This document shows positions 10,851 to 40,257 of a DNA stretch of 64,000 bases, piece after piece. Every line of letters begins with the position of its first letter. Position 1 is the first letter of the stretch. Source of the DNA: Misgurnus anguillicaudatus (Eukaryota > Chordata > Actinopteri > Cypriniformes > Cobitidae); NCBI RefSeq assembly GCF_027580225.2, contig NC_073341.2:9086001-9150000 (forward strand), read 5' to 3'. The notes under the pieces were generated by a model. It worked only from the letters and a program-made list of their open reading frames with translations, was not told the DNA's origin and did not search any database. Made by a program: the position numbers and the translations under genes.

Positions 10851-13137
10851 GAGGCAAACATCCTTCTAACCAACGTAACCAAAGGCTGTAATAAGCTGCT
10901 GGCGCTCATCCACAAAATGTAACGTGGGAATAAGCTGCTTGCACAAACAAACTACATGTATGAGGTCGTTATTTTTGGAGGACAGTCTCGTTTAATGTCA
11001 ATCTGCCTTAGTAATGCGGTAGTAGTAGCGTCTAGCGCTCTTCTCTGTTGTGGCTACTATCGAGCGACACTGTGAGGCACTGTCAGGTTGATTCCTATTG
11101 ACTTTAAAGACGAAGACTACAATCATTCCACGTTCTGTAACAGCGTCATCATGCTGCAGCTGTTGTTGTCGTTTAGTGGGGAAAAATTACATATTGTGTC
11201 TTTAAGAAGTATCACCGACACTAGGACTTTTTACTTTCCCTTTTATTCACGTGTACTTGATATAAATTATCTCAAATAGTCTGTTAGTTTGTTAAAGATG
11301 AATACAAAAAACAAGTTCTAAAAACGCATCATTACTCCACACAAAAACACGAAAAAACGATCAAGAGCAAGTATCCTTCAGGAAAGGATAACCTGATTAT
11401 CCCTAACTTAATACATACACACACTCCTGAGCAACATGGGCCGGTTGCTTAGAAACGTGGTTTGGCGGCCCGTAGGTCAGAGGTTCAACCCTGTCTTGAG
11501 GCGACGAATGTAAAATTCTGTTACCTTTTTGACTGTATCTCCACGCACGGTTAACAGGCGCGTGCTAGCTCTGGTTTTAATGATGGGCCCCTGTCTCCCA
11601 CCTGCAGAGCACTTTAATTGTGTGTCTTGAAAGCGAGCCACTTTTGAGAAAGCGTGCAATTCCACATGGCATAAACTTGTGAGTAGGGAAATTACGCCTA
11701 CACTTAGAGGCATCTTTAAATAAAAGCAGTAAAACAGACTGGTGGTTCTGAAACTGCTCTCAGCACCACCGAGCTGTTTTTTCCAGGCTATTTATTAGCA
11801 AGGCAAGGCTATCAGAGAGGGAGAAAATGCATTAGCTGTTGCACGACGGTTGGCATGAGATACAGATGTGCACTCGGTCTTTTCCCTAAAATCCTGCACC
11901 TCATTAAGCAAGCAAACATTTCACATGTCTCTTTGCATGTTGTTTTAAATGGCAAATATGCATGATGCAGTATATGCAAACATATACAATAAACAAACAA
12001 ATTCGTCGAAAGCTTTGTATAGAAAATCTCATACTTTATCGTAACGTATCCCTTTTCGTTTTAACAGTAGTTAATAGAAAGCAGCAAATTGTGAACCTGT
12101 CAAAACAGTCAACTCAAAGTGATCTGTTCCATGGTGTTTCAAATCTCCATAACCCCCCACCCCCTTTCCTGCAATGTCTCAAACCGAGTCTGTTATTCAT
12201 TTGAGCTTCCTGATACAAATGAAAATGTGCAATGTCCAACACCAGTGTGGCATGGCTCGGGAGCCAGCGGTCCCCAGTTGAGCAACAGCTCTGCTATGCG
12301 ATGTAAAGCGTGTCCTACACTTCGGAGCATGTGGTTTTGATTTCTGAATGTTTTATTGCTGAACAATGTTTCTGTCTTGGACCACAGAAGCACGCATAAA
12401 GAGCATATTGTCCCTGTGTGCCCACCCTCAGCACACGCACACACACGGTTACAAATAGGCACTGCATGACATCAGTACGGCTCTGGTTGGCATATTGGTT
12501 TTATACAAAGACCAATCATCGCATTGCAGTCGCTCATATTTGCGCATGCACTCTATATGTCCGCATGCTTATCTTCAGTGGCACAATTTTAATAGACACT
12601 CGTCTGTCTGCACTAGGTTGTGGTTGTAAAACTCAAACCACAATGACCAGTCAGGGCTTAAACGATAGCCAAGATGTGAGATCAAAGACGAACATTTCGG
12701 CATACGAAGCCAAGCGCTGTTAGCTAAAGCTCTTAAAGAACACGGATATCATATAAAGCAGGGAGAAACAAGAAAACTAGGGCTATTACACACACATTCG
12801 GTTAATGGAAATATAAAACCACAGACAGCAGCGATCCACCCGCCCTCATTGTAAAAATGAAATGCGAACAGCTTGTGTAACGGGAAGCGTTTCTGTGAGA
12901 ACTGATATCATTGGATAAAACCCACTAAACCACGGGCACGTATAATCACAACCACAGTTTGGGCTATAGATGACATAATGGATTTGGAACAATAATATCA
13001 TCATAGTGCAGTCAAACTTCATTCGGTTTTTAATGATTCATGATAGATTTCTATATGGCGTAGTTTTGTTTTGGTTATTTATGCAATGATTATTTTTAAA
13101 AAAGTAACATTAATATAGAAATTCACTACTACATATC
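10851..13137. other. non-coding stretch, no gene seen
   Basis: Only short frames on either strand and no clear element ends. 11440-11500 has a sequence resembling a polymerase III B box (ggttcaaccc) but no tRNA fold. Confidence 0.35.
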
Positions 13138-13138
13138 A

Positions 13139-13337
13139 GGGCGGTTTCCCGGACAGGGATTCGACTATTCCTAGACTAAAATAATTGTAAGAGCACATAT
13201 GTTAAAATACATCAGGGACCTTTGTTTTGCCATAAAATGCACACAAGTAATGTTAAATGTTTGTTAAAACTAGTTATTTCCTAATTAAACTAAGGTCTAG
13301 TCCTGTCTTAAGATAATCCCTGTCTGGGAAACCAGCT
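13139..13337. mobile_element. inverted-repeat element (GGGCGGTTTCCCGGACAGGG type)
   Basis: The left end gggcggtttcccggacaggg is mirrored by ccctgtctgggaaaccagct on the right, with tagacta / taaggtctag parts inside. A related copy occupies 50202-50863. Confidence 0.7.
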
Positions 13338-13525
13338 CATAAAGTTAAATCTCTTTATTTCAGGGGTGTAACAAAAAGTGTTTAGGGGAAAGAATGAGTC
13401 TTTAGTAACAGGAGAAATGCAAAAATGTTTTACAATTTGGGAAACATGTTACTTGTTTATAACAATTGCACGTATTAATGTTGCAGTAAATGTATTTAAT
13501 ATCTAACATATCCAACACAACAATA

Positions 13526-15267
13526 TTAACTCTTTACCCGCCATTTACAAGTTTTTTCGCCAATTAACACGCATTCAATGACGCTTTCCTGGCGAGTTTT
13601 TACAGTAATCTGTAATCCTGCTATTATCCACAGGATTGTGCTCTAACCCAATTTATAAAAACTGCACTGAAATTTTTTTTTTCAACATTTTAAACTCTGT
13701 GTATGATTTGATAATTGTTCTGAATCTGATCTGTAACAAAATTGTTTTACAAAAATGCAATTATTTCACATTTCTGTCAAAATGTGGTATTTTTTAAGAA
13801 ATCTACCCAGATTTAAGAGGTTATAAAAAAAGAACAAATAAAGATAGAATGAAATTTTTTTCTGTTTTGTTGGTCTGAAAGAAGGTGTGTTCTTTTATTT
13901 CATATATTTGTATGTTTATACGGTACTGACTTGTGTTTTTAGTTCTACACAGTTTTAATGTCTATACATATTTATTTTTCAATCTATTTTATTAAAGGAT
14001 TAGTCCATTTTCTTAAAAAAATAAATCCAGATAATTTACACACCACCATGTCACTCAAAATGTTGATGTCTTTCTTTGTTCAGTCGAGAAGAAAGTATGT
14101 TTTTTGAGGAAAACATTCCAGGATTTTTTTCATTTTAATGGACTTTAATGGACCCCAACACGTAACAGTTTTAATGCAGTTTAAAAATGCAGTTTCAAAG
14201 GACTCTAAACGATCCCAAACGAGGCATAAGGGTCTTATCTAGCCAAACGATTGTCATGTTTGATAAGAAAAATAAAAAATGCACTTTTAAACCACAACTT
14301 CTCTTCTTCCTCCAGCTGTGTGACGCGCCAGCGCGACCTCCCGTAATTGCGTAATTCTGTGGAAAGGTCACGTGTTACATATATGAAACGCACATTTGTG
14401 AACCATTTTAAACAATAAACTGACACAAAGACATTAATTAGTATCATTCGACATACAACAACGTCGGAACGGTCCTCTTTCTCCACACTTGTAAACACTG
14501 GGGCGTAGTTTCACATACGTCCTCTGTGACCTCTTGACGTCATGACGTATTACGTGAGGTCGCGCTGGCGCGTCACACGACCGGAGGAAGACGAGAAGTT
14601 GTGGCCCAAAAGTTCATATTTTTACACTTTTCTTCCCAAAAATGACATTCGTCTCACTAGATAAGACCCTTATGACTCGTTTGAAATCGTATAGAGTCCT
14701 GTGAAACTGCCATTTTAAACCTGTTAAGCATTGGGGTCCATTAAAGTCCATTAAAATGAAAAAAATCCTGGAATGTTTTCCTCAAAAAACAGAATTTCTT
14801 CTCGACTGAACAAAGAAAGACATCTTTTTGTTTTGAATGACATGGTGGTGAGTAAATTATCTGGATTTTTTTAAGAAAATGGACTAATCCTTTAAGATAC
14901 AACAGATACAAATTCTTTAAAATTAGAAATTAGGATTTAATTTTATTAAGGTTTAAGAGATCCTGCAGTTTCCTGCTATTGCTCAAGTTTACCCTAAAAA
15001 CTTGACACATCAGTTTACATTTTTATACAGTTTTTAATACTACATACACATTTATTGTATTTTCTGGTTGTATTCTATTAAAGAGACTGAGAAACAATTA
15101 TATATGATCACTATAACATTGCATAAACAACAAATCTAATTCTGGCATTGTGGCCTTTTGACTTTTGCACAGTATTGTATATATAGAAGAAAATTTTCCA
15201 GGGAGGCATTTTGTGAAACTTTTGTAAAATCACAAAAAATGCGGGCGGGCACCTTTGAATGAGTTAA
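13526..15267. mobile_element. TTAACTC-family element, split by a later insertion
   Basis: Left TTAA-CTCTTTACCCGCCA, right end GAATGAG-TTAA. The left part (13530-13991) and right part (14896-15263) align with the uninterrupted copies at 53499 and 54319, for example acaaaattgttttacaaaaatg and cacaaaaaatgc. The middle is a separate palindrome. Confidence 0.75.
13992..14895. mobile_element. long palindromic TTAA element nested in the previous one
   Basis: TTAA-AGGATTAGTCCATTTTC on the left is complemented by GAAAATGGACTAATCCT-TTAA on the right, and the arms pair over several hundred bases (aatccagataattta, accaccatgtca, ggaccccaa and their complements). The centre has gcgacctcccgtaattgcg opposite ttacgtgaggtcgcgctgg. 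Confidence 0.88.
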
Positions 15268-17301
15268 ATATGAGACAAAATACAACAGGAAAAATATTTA
15301 TAGCATCATTTTATTATATTATTTTTATACATTTTACAAAGACATTAGCTGGATGCTATTTATTGCTTGTTTACTGACTCAAGTCAAAAGGTAAACATAT
15401 GGACTACAAAAAATATGTACAATATTTTAAAAAAATAAATTTTTGTGAAGCTGTAAAGTAATGGATTCTCAATCATTTCAAGCTCTCTGCATGCTTTATT
15501 CAGTTATCAAACTTTTTCTGCATATACTATTTTCTTTGCTTTCTGCATGGCAGTGGATTCAGGATAAAGTAGTTTTACTGTTATCACACATCTCTCTTCA
15601 GAATGACTTGCTCTTGATCCAAATCGAATTTGTTGAGCAGCACGGATGATACAACATATGATGTTCAACAGGAGGAGTTTCCTGGACACGATTATAGCAC
15701 AGTCCTGGCCTGTATTACACTAATTTAATGTGAGTTCCCACTATTCAGGGTGTTTAGTGTAGGTCCACGAATCAACAATTATGAGATCACCCGCAGGGTT
15801 TTTCATGCCAGCACTCGTGTAACAGTTTCGGTCAAATGTCTTGCAGAATCTGCTAAATGTTAAGAATAATTGAGGGACTCGTATACAACTTTTGCAAAAG
15901 GTGCAAACATTCACAGACGCTCAAGAAAGCAACACATTACATTAAAAGCCAGGGGTATGGAGTATAAAGATCGTATTATTCATCTTAAAGTCTTTAGAAG
16001 CTACAGAAGATATATGTTTTACATAAAACTTGATATTAACAATCTAAGAGGGATCTTATCCACAAAAGTTGACCAATATGCAGAAAATGCTGGAAAAGCA
16101 AAGAATGTGCAGGGGTGCAGTTTGGATAAAAATTAAGGTGTGGCCATTAATTCCAGCATTATAACAATATGATTTGTCTATATTGAAAAATTATATATGA
16201 GAACCAAATATATATATATCTCACATTTCTCAAAAGTCTAGTTGTCAGCTAGACCAAGATAAAACAATAGAAACAACATGTATGAAATGCAGATCGATGT
16301 ACAGAATGAGACATATATAGTAAAAATGAAGTCAGTATAAAAACGAGACCTGTTATAGCCAAGTGTCCAGTTCAGATGGTCTACTGCATGTTTTTCATCT
16401 ATACTTGTCATATATTCTCTGTGAGCGAATGGTTTTCTGCTATAGAGGAACTTAAAGCAGCTGACACTGAGCCGAGAGCTCTGGAGATCTGCACTGACTC
16501 TTTTACTGCACTTCATTTCAGATCCGTCACCACACATGATGTTGTACCGTATACATTATGCTTTGGTAAATGTGGACTTTGTTAAATCAATTGAAATAAA
16601 ATTCGACATATTCCGATATTAATCTCTAACTTAAGTCCTTTGCCAATCACCTATTTAAGACATCTGCAATGTAAGTGCTACATAATTCCTAACACATGCA
16701 TAGAAGTACAATATAAAAATATAATATAAGAGCCATGGTATTTATACAGAGCAGTTTTAATTATAGCAGAAAAACACAACAAAATATCCAGATTTCTTCA
16801 TTCTTCTAAGGAAACGGGTATAATAGGTGTTGCATTTCTGTCCAATTTTAAATTTAAAGATGCAACACAAACGCTCCACTACATTTGAAATAATAGGTCA
16901 TTTGAATTTATCTGACTTAATCATTTTTTCAGGAATAAAAATCTTAAAATCTCACACAAAAAGCAGTCAACTTTGCAATCAATAAATCAGCTGTATAGAA
17001 TGTTTTACAACATTTTATAATACAAACAATAACCTTCAGAGCAGTCAGTTCTTCATGAACCTCTGAAATAATGATATTGTTAAAGTATAAACCCTTACTG
17101 CATGCATTCATGTCTGCAAGTGCTTCTGTTTAAATAGTGATGCTTTGTCGCCCTCTTTTGTTCAGACAGTACAAAGGTAGTAGAGAGAAACTAATTCTTT
17201 CAACCACCTGGGATGAACTGGCTAGTTAAGGGTACAAGAAATTATTTTACTTTTCTAAATGACCAGTTAAATTATCTTATAATTAATATATATATAATTA
17301 T
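15268..17301. other. non-coding stretch, no gene seen
   Basis: Frames up to 99 codons exist on both strands but none has homology I recognise or clear splice context. No element ends found. Confidence 0.35.
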
Positions 17302-17558
17302 ATATGAAGAGTTTCGTTGCAAAACGAGATAAATCCGTTTTTTTAATTTTTCAGAAATCTCGTTTTTTGGTTGTGCATTCCAATTAATATCAATTCAACT
17401 GCAGTTGGTTTGTTTTGATTTAAACCTTTATAACTTAAAAAATACAGCTAAGTAGCACCATACAATAAAATAATAACATGATAACATAATAATAAACATG
17501 TTTTGACAAAAATGTTAGAAACTGAGTTATCTCGTTTTGCAACGAAACTCTTCATATG
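17302..17558. mobile_element. inverted-repeat element (GAAGAGTTTCGTTGCAAAAC ends)
   Basis: Ends are complementary over about 30 bases (left ...gttgcaaaacgagataa, right ttatctcgttttgcaac...). A second, reversed copy at 40999-41703 carries an insertion. Confidence 0.8.
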
Positions 17559-17629
17559 TCCATTCACATTTGACTACTTTTTGAGGGAAAAAACAATAAA
17601 CCTTTCAAAAAAAGCTTTTAATAAGCCCA

Positions 17630-18092
17630 CACTGCAGAAAATGACTTTTAAGAAAAAATTTACTTAGTATTTTTGTCTGGTTTTCAGTAAAAATATAAAA
17701 AAAATTCTTAAATAAAGATGCTTTTCCTTATGAGCAAAACGACCCAAGAAAATATTTCTAGTTTTAGACCAAAAATGTAAATTTAAGTGATTTTGTGCAT
17801 AAAACAAGCAAAAAAATCTGCCAAGCTAATTTTTCTTGATTTTTTCTTGAATTTAGTGTTTAAGAAAAATGTTCAACATTTTTTTGCTTACCCCATTGGC
17901 TTGTTTGCTTGTTTTATGCACAAAATCACTTAAATTTGATAGTTTTGTTCTAAAATCTTAGACTTATTTCCTGGGTCATTTTGCTCATCAAGAAAAAGCA
18001 TGTTAATTTAAGAATTTTTTGATATTTTTACTGAAATCAAGACAAAAATACTAAGTAAAATTTTTCTTAAGTCATTTTTTTTGCAATGCAGT
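17630..18092. mobile_element. CACTGCA-type palindromic element, copy 1
   Basis: The arms carry ttacttagtatttttgtc, cttgatgagcaaaa and gattttgtgcataaaaca with their complements at mirrored positions. Confidence 0.75.
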
Positions 18093-18108
18093 AGAGCAAA
18101 AATTACCA

Positions 18109-18573
18109 CACTGCAAAAAAAAACGATTTTCAAGAACAAAAATCTTAGTGTTTTTGTCTTGTTTTCAATAAAAATATCTAAAAATTCTTAAATGCAGATG
18201 CTTTTTCTTGATGAGCAAAACGACCTCAAGAGAATAAGTCTTTTTAGACACAAAATGTCAAATTTAAGTGATTTTGTGCATAAAACAAGCAAAAAAATCT
18301 GCCAATGGGGTAAACCAAAAAATCTTGAACATTTTTCTTAAACACTAAATTCAAGAAAAATTTGCTTACCCATTTTTTTTTTTTTTTGCTTGTTTTATGC
18401 ACAAAATTACTTAAATGTAATATTTGCGATCTAGAAACTTTACTTATTTTCTTGGGTCATTTTGCTCATCAAGAAAAAGCATCTTAATTTAAGAATTTTT
18501 AGATATTTTTACTGAAAACAAGACAAAAATACCAAGACAAAAAAAGATTCTTGAAAATCCTTTTTTTGCAGTG
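18109..18573. mobile_element. CACTGCA-type palindromic element, copy 2
   Basis: Starts CACTGCAAAAAAAAACGATT and ends with the complement ...tttttttgcagtg. Internal motifs are as in copy 1, 16 bases away. Confidence 0.8.
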
Positions 18574-18758
18574 CATCTGTCAGGAAAAGTATGAGGAAGT
18601 AAAGAAGTAATGCATTAACTGAGGTGCTTTTTTAACCTGATCTGGAATTGGTACTTATTTTAGGAGGCAGCTAATGAATTCATATGAAATGAATCATACA
18701 AATTACAATTATTTGAAAAAGCCCAGCCCTAACCCATTCCTAAACTCAACATCAAATG

Positions 18759-19106
18759 CACTGCAAAAAAATGACTTTCTTACTTAGTATTTTAGTCTTG
18801 TTTTCAGTACAAATTTCTAAAAAAATATTTTCTTGATGAGCAAAAAGACCTAAGAAAATTAGTTTACTTTTTAAACAAAAATATACAATTTAAGTGAATT
18901 TGTGCTTAAAACAAACAAACAATATCTGCCAATCTTGAAATAATTTTATTTTTTTCTTAAACATTTAACTCAAGAAAAATTCAAGAAAAAATTCTTATCC
19001 CACTGGCAGATTTTTTTTGTTTGTTTTAAGCACAAATTCACTTAAATTTTTACATCTTGATTTAAGGATTTTTAGATATTTTTATTGAAAACAAGACAAA
19101 AATACA
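18759..19106. mobile_element. CACTGCA-type palindromic element, copy 3, right end lost
   Basis: Starts CACTGCAAAAAAATGACTTT. The arms are recognisable, but the sequence leaves the family after acaagacaaaaatacag without reaching the TGCAGTG end. Confidence 0.65.
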
Positions 19107-19275
19107 GTTAGAGCAATAGAAGATCATAGTCATCCGAATGCCAAACTACGTATGAATTGCCATGAGATTGTGTTGGCTTTACTGAAGATGCAACTAAAAG
19201 ATCATGAAAGAAAGCATAAAGATGGGACTATGGGAAAGTAGGAAATACAAATTAAATGATTTCCTGTTCTGCTTC

Positions 19276-19450
19276 AGCAACATTCTGGGAAGCCCGAAAT
19301 ATGATTGAACTGCTAATTAAACTGTTATGGGTCCCTTTGCCCCCATGACGCTAATGATAATTAACATGCAAATAAGCTCAGGGATGTGAGGTGGGGGCAA
19401 CAGTGCACTGTTCATTAAGGCCTTAATTACTGTTTAAAAACTGAAACATC
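19276..19450. promoter_or_regulatory. possible conserved enhancer-like sequence
   Basis: A repeat-free stretch with clustered homeodomain-type TAATTA/TTAATTA cores (gctaattaaac, gataattaaca, ccttaattac) and an octamer-like atgcaaat at about 19367. Such clusters are common in developmental enhancers. No conservation data are available here. Confidence 0.25.
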
Positions 19451-22400
19451 AGGGTTATAAATGGACAGATTCCATGTAATGGGTTGGATAATAATTAGGG
19501 CTTTCATAATAGTTTTGTTGTTTTGTGCAGAACATCTGGGTCTTCTGGATGAACAACAACAGCAGCTTTAATTTAATAGACCTATTTCAATTCTATTCCA
19601 ACACACACTATATGCTAATAAACTGCAGAATATATACTGTAAATATCCTAGGTAGGGTTTCCAAGGCCACGAATTGAAAGACAGTCCTCGACTTTAAAGT
19701 CTTGACCTTCGAAGGTTCCAGCTTTCAAATTTGGACGCGGCCATTTGTAGATGGAGGTCCGTGATGTAGCAAGACGTGCCACAAAGACCATAAAAGGGTT
19801 TCTGCATTAAAATGTCATGAGCTTATTTGTCCGTTTGTAGAAATGAAAAGCTCAAAGATGCTTAATCTTCTTTGTCCATTGATTGTTGAAGGAAAAACTT
19901 GTGAAAAACACAGAAAAGAAAGACCAATGGCAAGCAAAAGAGCTTTACGAGGTGTGTATCATTGTCCTCGCTTCTTTGGAGAGCAAAGCACACTGTCAAC
20001 TCTCAAGAGAGTTGTTGCTTCACAATGAGGATCCTCGAATCTCAAAAGATGTGAGCGAGTCATCTATGCACTGTGGTTCAGGTACTGCATTTGCCAAGGC
20101 AGCTCCGGTGATTATGATCACGGGTTACGTAGTTGGAGTTAGCAAAGGTTTAGCTTGAGAGAGGCATCTTTCACCTGACTCAAATGCCAGTTCACGAAGA
20201 TCTCTTTGTGGGTGCATCTAGTTCTAAAAAGGTGTAAAGTAGAATATTCCTGATGAAGTTATGAAAAGTGAAGAGAGACATTTTTTGCCCTTTCTTTCTC
20301 TCTCTTCTCCAAAGCTCTCCAAGCCCTAATCGGAGAGAGACCAGAGTTTGAGCCCTGTCCCGGGCGACTCACTGTGAAACTCTGCCAGGCCATAGATCTT
20401 GCCCCCCATGCCAATGGCCGTTTATGGCATGGTAGCAGTAAAGCGGCATCTGTGTCTCAATTCATTGGATGTAAAGGAGGCAAGTGTGCCTATACTCGAA
20501 CCTTTCAAAAAGACTGGAGACATGGCAGTGAACTCAATGGCGAGAATGGCTCTGATGCCAATGTGCTCAAAGTAGGTATGTTGACTTTTTGGTTCTGCTC
20601 AACAAAACTCAAGATTTCCTCAGGCGGTGCGTGGTGTTGTGGAAAATAATGCTTCTGTTGGTTTGTTAATAAAAATTTCTGAGCTTTTATTGTTAACACC
20701 ACCGGAAGAAGCATAGGTACCTTCTCGTTTTCAGTCACCACCTTTCATGTTTAACTACTGGCCGTGCGAGCACGCCAAAGTCTGTTGTTTGTAAAATCGT
20801 CGTTGTTTTTGCTGAAGTTGGGTAAAGACATTCTTGAAATTGTAATAGACATTTAGTTTAATTGCTAAACTACAAGTACAACCTTCATTTTATTTGTATG
20901 CTGTGCCTACTTGCCTACCTTTATAAGGTTTTATAGTTTGGACATGGATGCAACCCCAGGCACTCAGGTCCTTCTGGGTTGATCTATTATTTGGCTCACA
21001 AGCTCTTTACAAACATGACTTCACAACTTTGTGGGTAGGCTTTTTTGTATGGCGTAGTAGGTATATTAACACCATGACTCGGCATTGAGATCTGATTTTA
21101 TATTTGAAAAGATAATTGCAATGCATGCTAATATACATGTATTCTATCTTAAAATTGTTCTGTTTGCTGTATTCTTTTTGATGTAAAGATGCTTTGCAAC
21201 AATGCAACATTGTGAAAAGTGTTACATAAATATTTGAATTGAATTAAAAGTGCATTGTTTCCTTATCAGGAACCTGACTACATGCGTAACATGACACAAA
21301 ACATTTCTACAATTAAACTGAAGATTTAATAATTTAACTAGACAGCAAATTAAAAGTTTCAGATTTGACTACTAAAATGATCTTTAATCAGATTTGTTAA
21401 TTAAGTAGTACATTCAAATATACAGTGCTTGTCACAGAGTGAAGTTATAGTACCATTATAATTATATATAAGATTTCTATAATTTAAATCATATGCACTG
21501 AAAACATAAAGGCTGGATTTACTTAAAAATATAGTGCATTGTTACATAAAATTTTAAGCAATTTATGCAATGTACTTAAAACTTACTTAAAAAAGTGGAT
21601 GCAAAAATTATACACTATATTTTTAAGTTAATCCAGCGTATTATTTTTACAGTGTGGCCTGAAAGCAACCTGGCATATCTGTTAATAAAATTGTACATTA
21701 ATAAAAAAAAATTACCAGAGCTAAAGAGAAAAGCTTACATTTATTTAGATACTATTGATGCGTTTCATTTCACTGTAGTATTATGCTGAAAACAGGGCTG
21801 ATTTTAATGCAATCCACTTTTAATTGCAGATTTTTAATGCAGAATGTATTGCATTTTAATAATGCTCTCTGTTAGGGGTTTAAATGTTTAAATAAGTTAT
21901 CAAACATACAACTCTGATCACTAAAAAACAAGTCATCAGTATCTTCGCAACAACTTTATTATTTCATTTAACAGTTATAGTGATTAGCACTACATTTTAC
22001 AACCATCTCTGCATGCTCATCTATACATTACTGTTTACATAAATCATTGTACCATTCACAATTTTAAAGAACCTGCTGGAAATTAATGCAAAACAAGCAG
22101 CAAAATATAAAGTGCACATCACAAGAGCCTTTCAGATCACTTTCTGAAACAGTCGGCACAAACCATAATTCAAAAGATTATCAAATATGTGTCATTTGGC
22201 TAACAATGGCTTATTTACAGTCTCAAAATCTAATCTATAGTGTGCAGTCAAACTTAAAACCAAAAGCATTAGTACAATTTATATATTTTAACATTAAATT
22301 CACAGAAAACATGAAATGTTTGCGTTTAAAGAATGTAAAGCTTATTTTTATGGCCATTAACGTTTAGTGCAATGTGATGTATACACACTATAGATTCTCA

Positions 22401-22599
22401 GGCTGATTTCCCAATATGCCACAGGAATATATATATCATGATGGAGTGATAAAATCATGTTTTTAATCTATGGGATTTACTTAAAATTGGTTACAAAAAG
22501 TCAATTATGTCAATCCAATTCATATTTTCTGTTATATTGTGCCATACTGATACTAAAAAGATTAGTATTTATATAAAGAACAAAAACAAAGCAAAAATA
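19451..22599. other. non-coding stretch, no gene seen
   Basis: Short frames only (19843-20158, 20374-20649), without homology I recognise. A small inverted repeat, gctggatttacttaaaaatatagtg against cactatatttttaagttaatccagc, occupies 21512-21642 and is probably a miniature element. Confidence 0.4.
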
Positions 22600-23326
22600 A
22601 TTGAGAATTATGATACTTTTATTGCATCAAGAGTTGTTTACAAAACATTTTTATGATCGAAACAATCTTTTTGGAGAAGACAGTATATCTTTATGTTTGC
22701 TTAATTTTCAGCTATCCTGGGCAACACTGAGCTTGGATTTACAATGAACTGAAACAGATTTCCATGGAAATAAGGTCAACGGAGATCTTGCTCTTGTGGT
22801 ACACTTTTAGATCTCATTTTGCATAAAAACTGAGTGGAATGGAGACAACGCATTGCTTAAATAACATCTCATTTTTATATATTAATTGATTAAAGTTCAT
22901 CATTGTACAGCACAAACTACAAGGCATGTGAGAGCTCATTTAAAATGCATTCTCACTTTTTGCGAATTCCTGTGGCACGGAGAAATGGGAATCTGTACAT
23001 CCACAAAGAGGTCAAGTCACATGACATCTCAATATAATAATAAATAATTACTAAAGAATAAATAATTACTCTTGTATAACACTGAAAGAGCAATCGGTGT
23101 CTTGCTTGCAAAAACAAAATCAATCAAGGGCCGCTCTTCAAAGTGGCATATTCCCAGACTTCATATTTTTAACAACTAAATATAAAAGGCGTTGTATATA
23201 TGCAATGATATTTGGTATTTTCAAATACATGTATCTAGGCATGGCATAGTGTTACATTTTTTGCAGCAAGTTAAATGAAAAGATTCTTGCTCTCTATAGC
23301 GTTGATGGTGTGGATCACAAGCCATC
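22600..23326 (-). other. mfn2: probable mfn2 3' untranslated region
   Basis: Continues from the stop codon without a repeat signature. The first AATAAA on the coding strand downstream of the stop is at 22618-22623, so transcripts may end near 22600. A later AATAAA lies near 21954. Both ends are inferred; there is no transcript evidence. Confidence 0.4.
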
Positions 23327-39337
<16,011 letters not shown>

Positions 39338-39904
39338 CTCACTGAAAACAGAAAGAGAGAAAATGTAAACTAGATTGCTATCAAAACTCCCTGCCTTGCT
39401 CGAGTGTTGTAGGTGGTGGAACAGTTCTGAACAGTAAAATGATTGAAAACTGTATATTTTCTTAAAAAAATGGGAGAGAGATTAGAAATCACAAACATTC
39501 CATCAATGCCAATCTATTGGCGCTTTCCACTGCGTGTTACGACTAGGCTCGGCTTGCTTGATTTTGGCTTGGTTTTTCCACTGCAATCTAATAACGCTTC
39601 AAAGTAAGTCGGATTATAGAGTTCTTGTTATAAACACCTTTAAAGAGATTAAGCAAAGGAATAAAATTCCCAAGAGGCTGTTTACAGCTGGTATTTAGAT
39701 GTGTTCTGGTTTATCGGATCACAAGTGGACAACACTAAATACAGGTGTAAACGGGGTGCAAAACATTTTGAGCTTGGCAACTTTCAATCACATTCAGAGG
39801 TGGTGGAAAACACATTTGACCGGATTGCTTTTGTGCAAACATATCTTAATACCAGGTATAAATAGCCTCCAAGAGACACTTCTGAAAACAAACACACTAA
39901 ACAT

Positions 39905-40249
39905 TAGGCATGGGCCGGTCACAGGTATCAAGGTATACCAAGGTTTTAAGCAGTCAAGGTTTCAAAACCACTAAAATGTTCTGGGATACCGTCTCCAAGG
40001 TATGAGCCATATTTATACAAAATTCATTAAATCATTAAGTCATGTGATTGATTTGATGTTTACATTTAATATACATTACGAAAATATATATTTTTTGAAA
40101 GCGTATTATAATTTAAAGGCTTTATTTTTACCTGGCATTTGAAAATAACACATTTTAGTGTTGCAATGGCAATATCGGTACACTGTGAAACCGTGCTATT
40201 TTTGCTAAAGGTTATCATACCGCCATAATCTTATACCGGTCCATGCCTA
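39905..40249. mobile_element. hAT-like miniature element, first of two at one target
   Basis: Ends TAGGCATGGGCCGGT and ACCGGTCCATGCCTA. Flanked by CTAAACAT on the left and CTAAACAC on the right. Contains ggtatcaaggtatacc and similar self-complementary phrases. Confidence 0.88.
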
Positions 40250-40257
40250 CTAAACAC

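Noticed and set aside
11440..11500. tRNA gene or tRNA-like SINE head
   Set aside because: A B-box-like ggttcaaccc is present, but no convincing A box and no cloverleaf could be built.
12193..12723. Overlapping frames of 89 and 101 codons
   Set aside because: They lie on opposite strands without splice context or recognised homology; expected by chance at this length.
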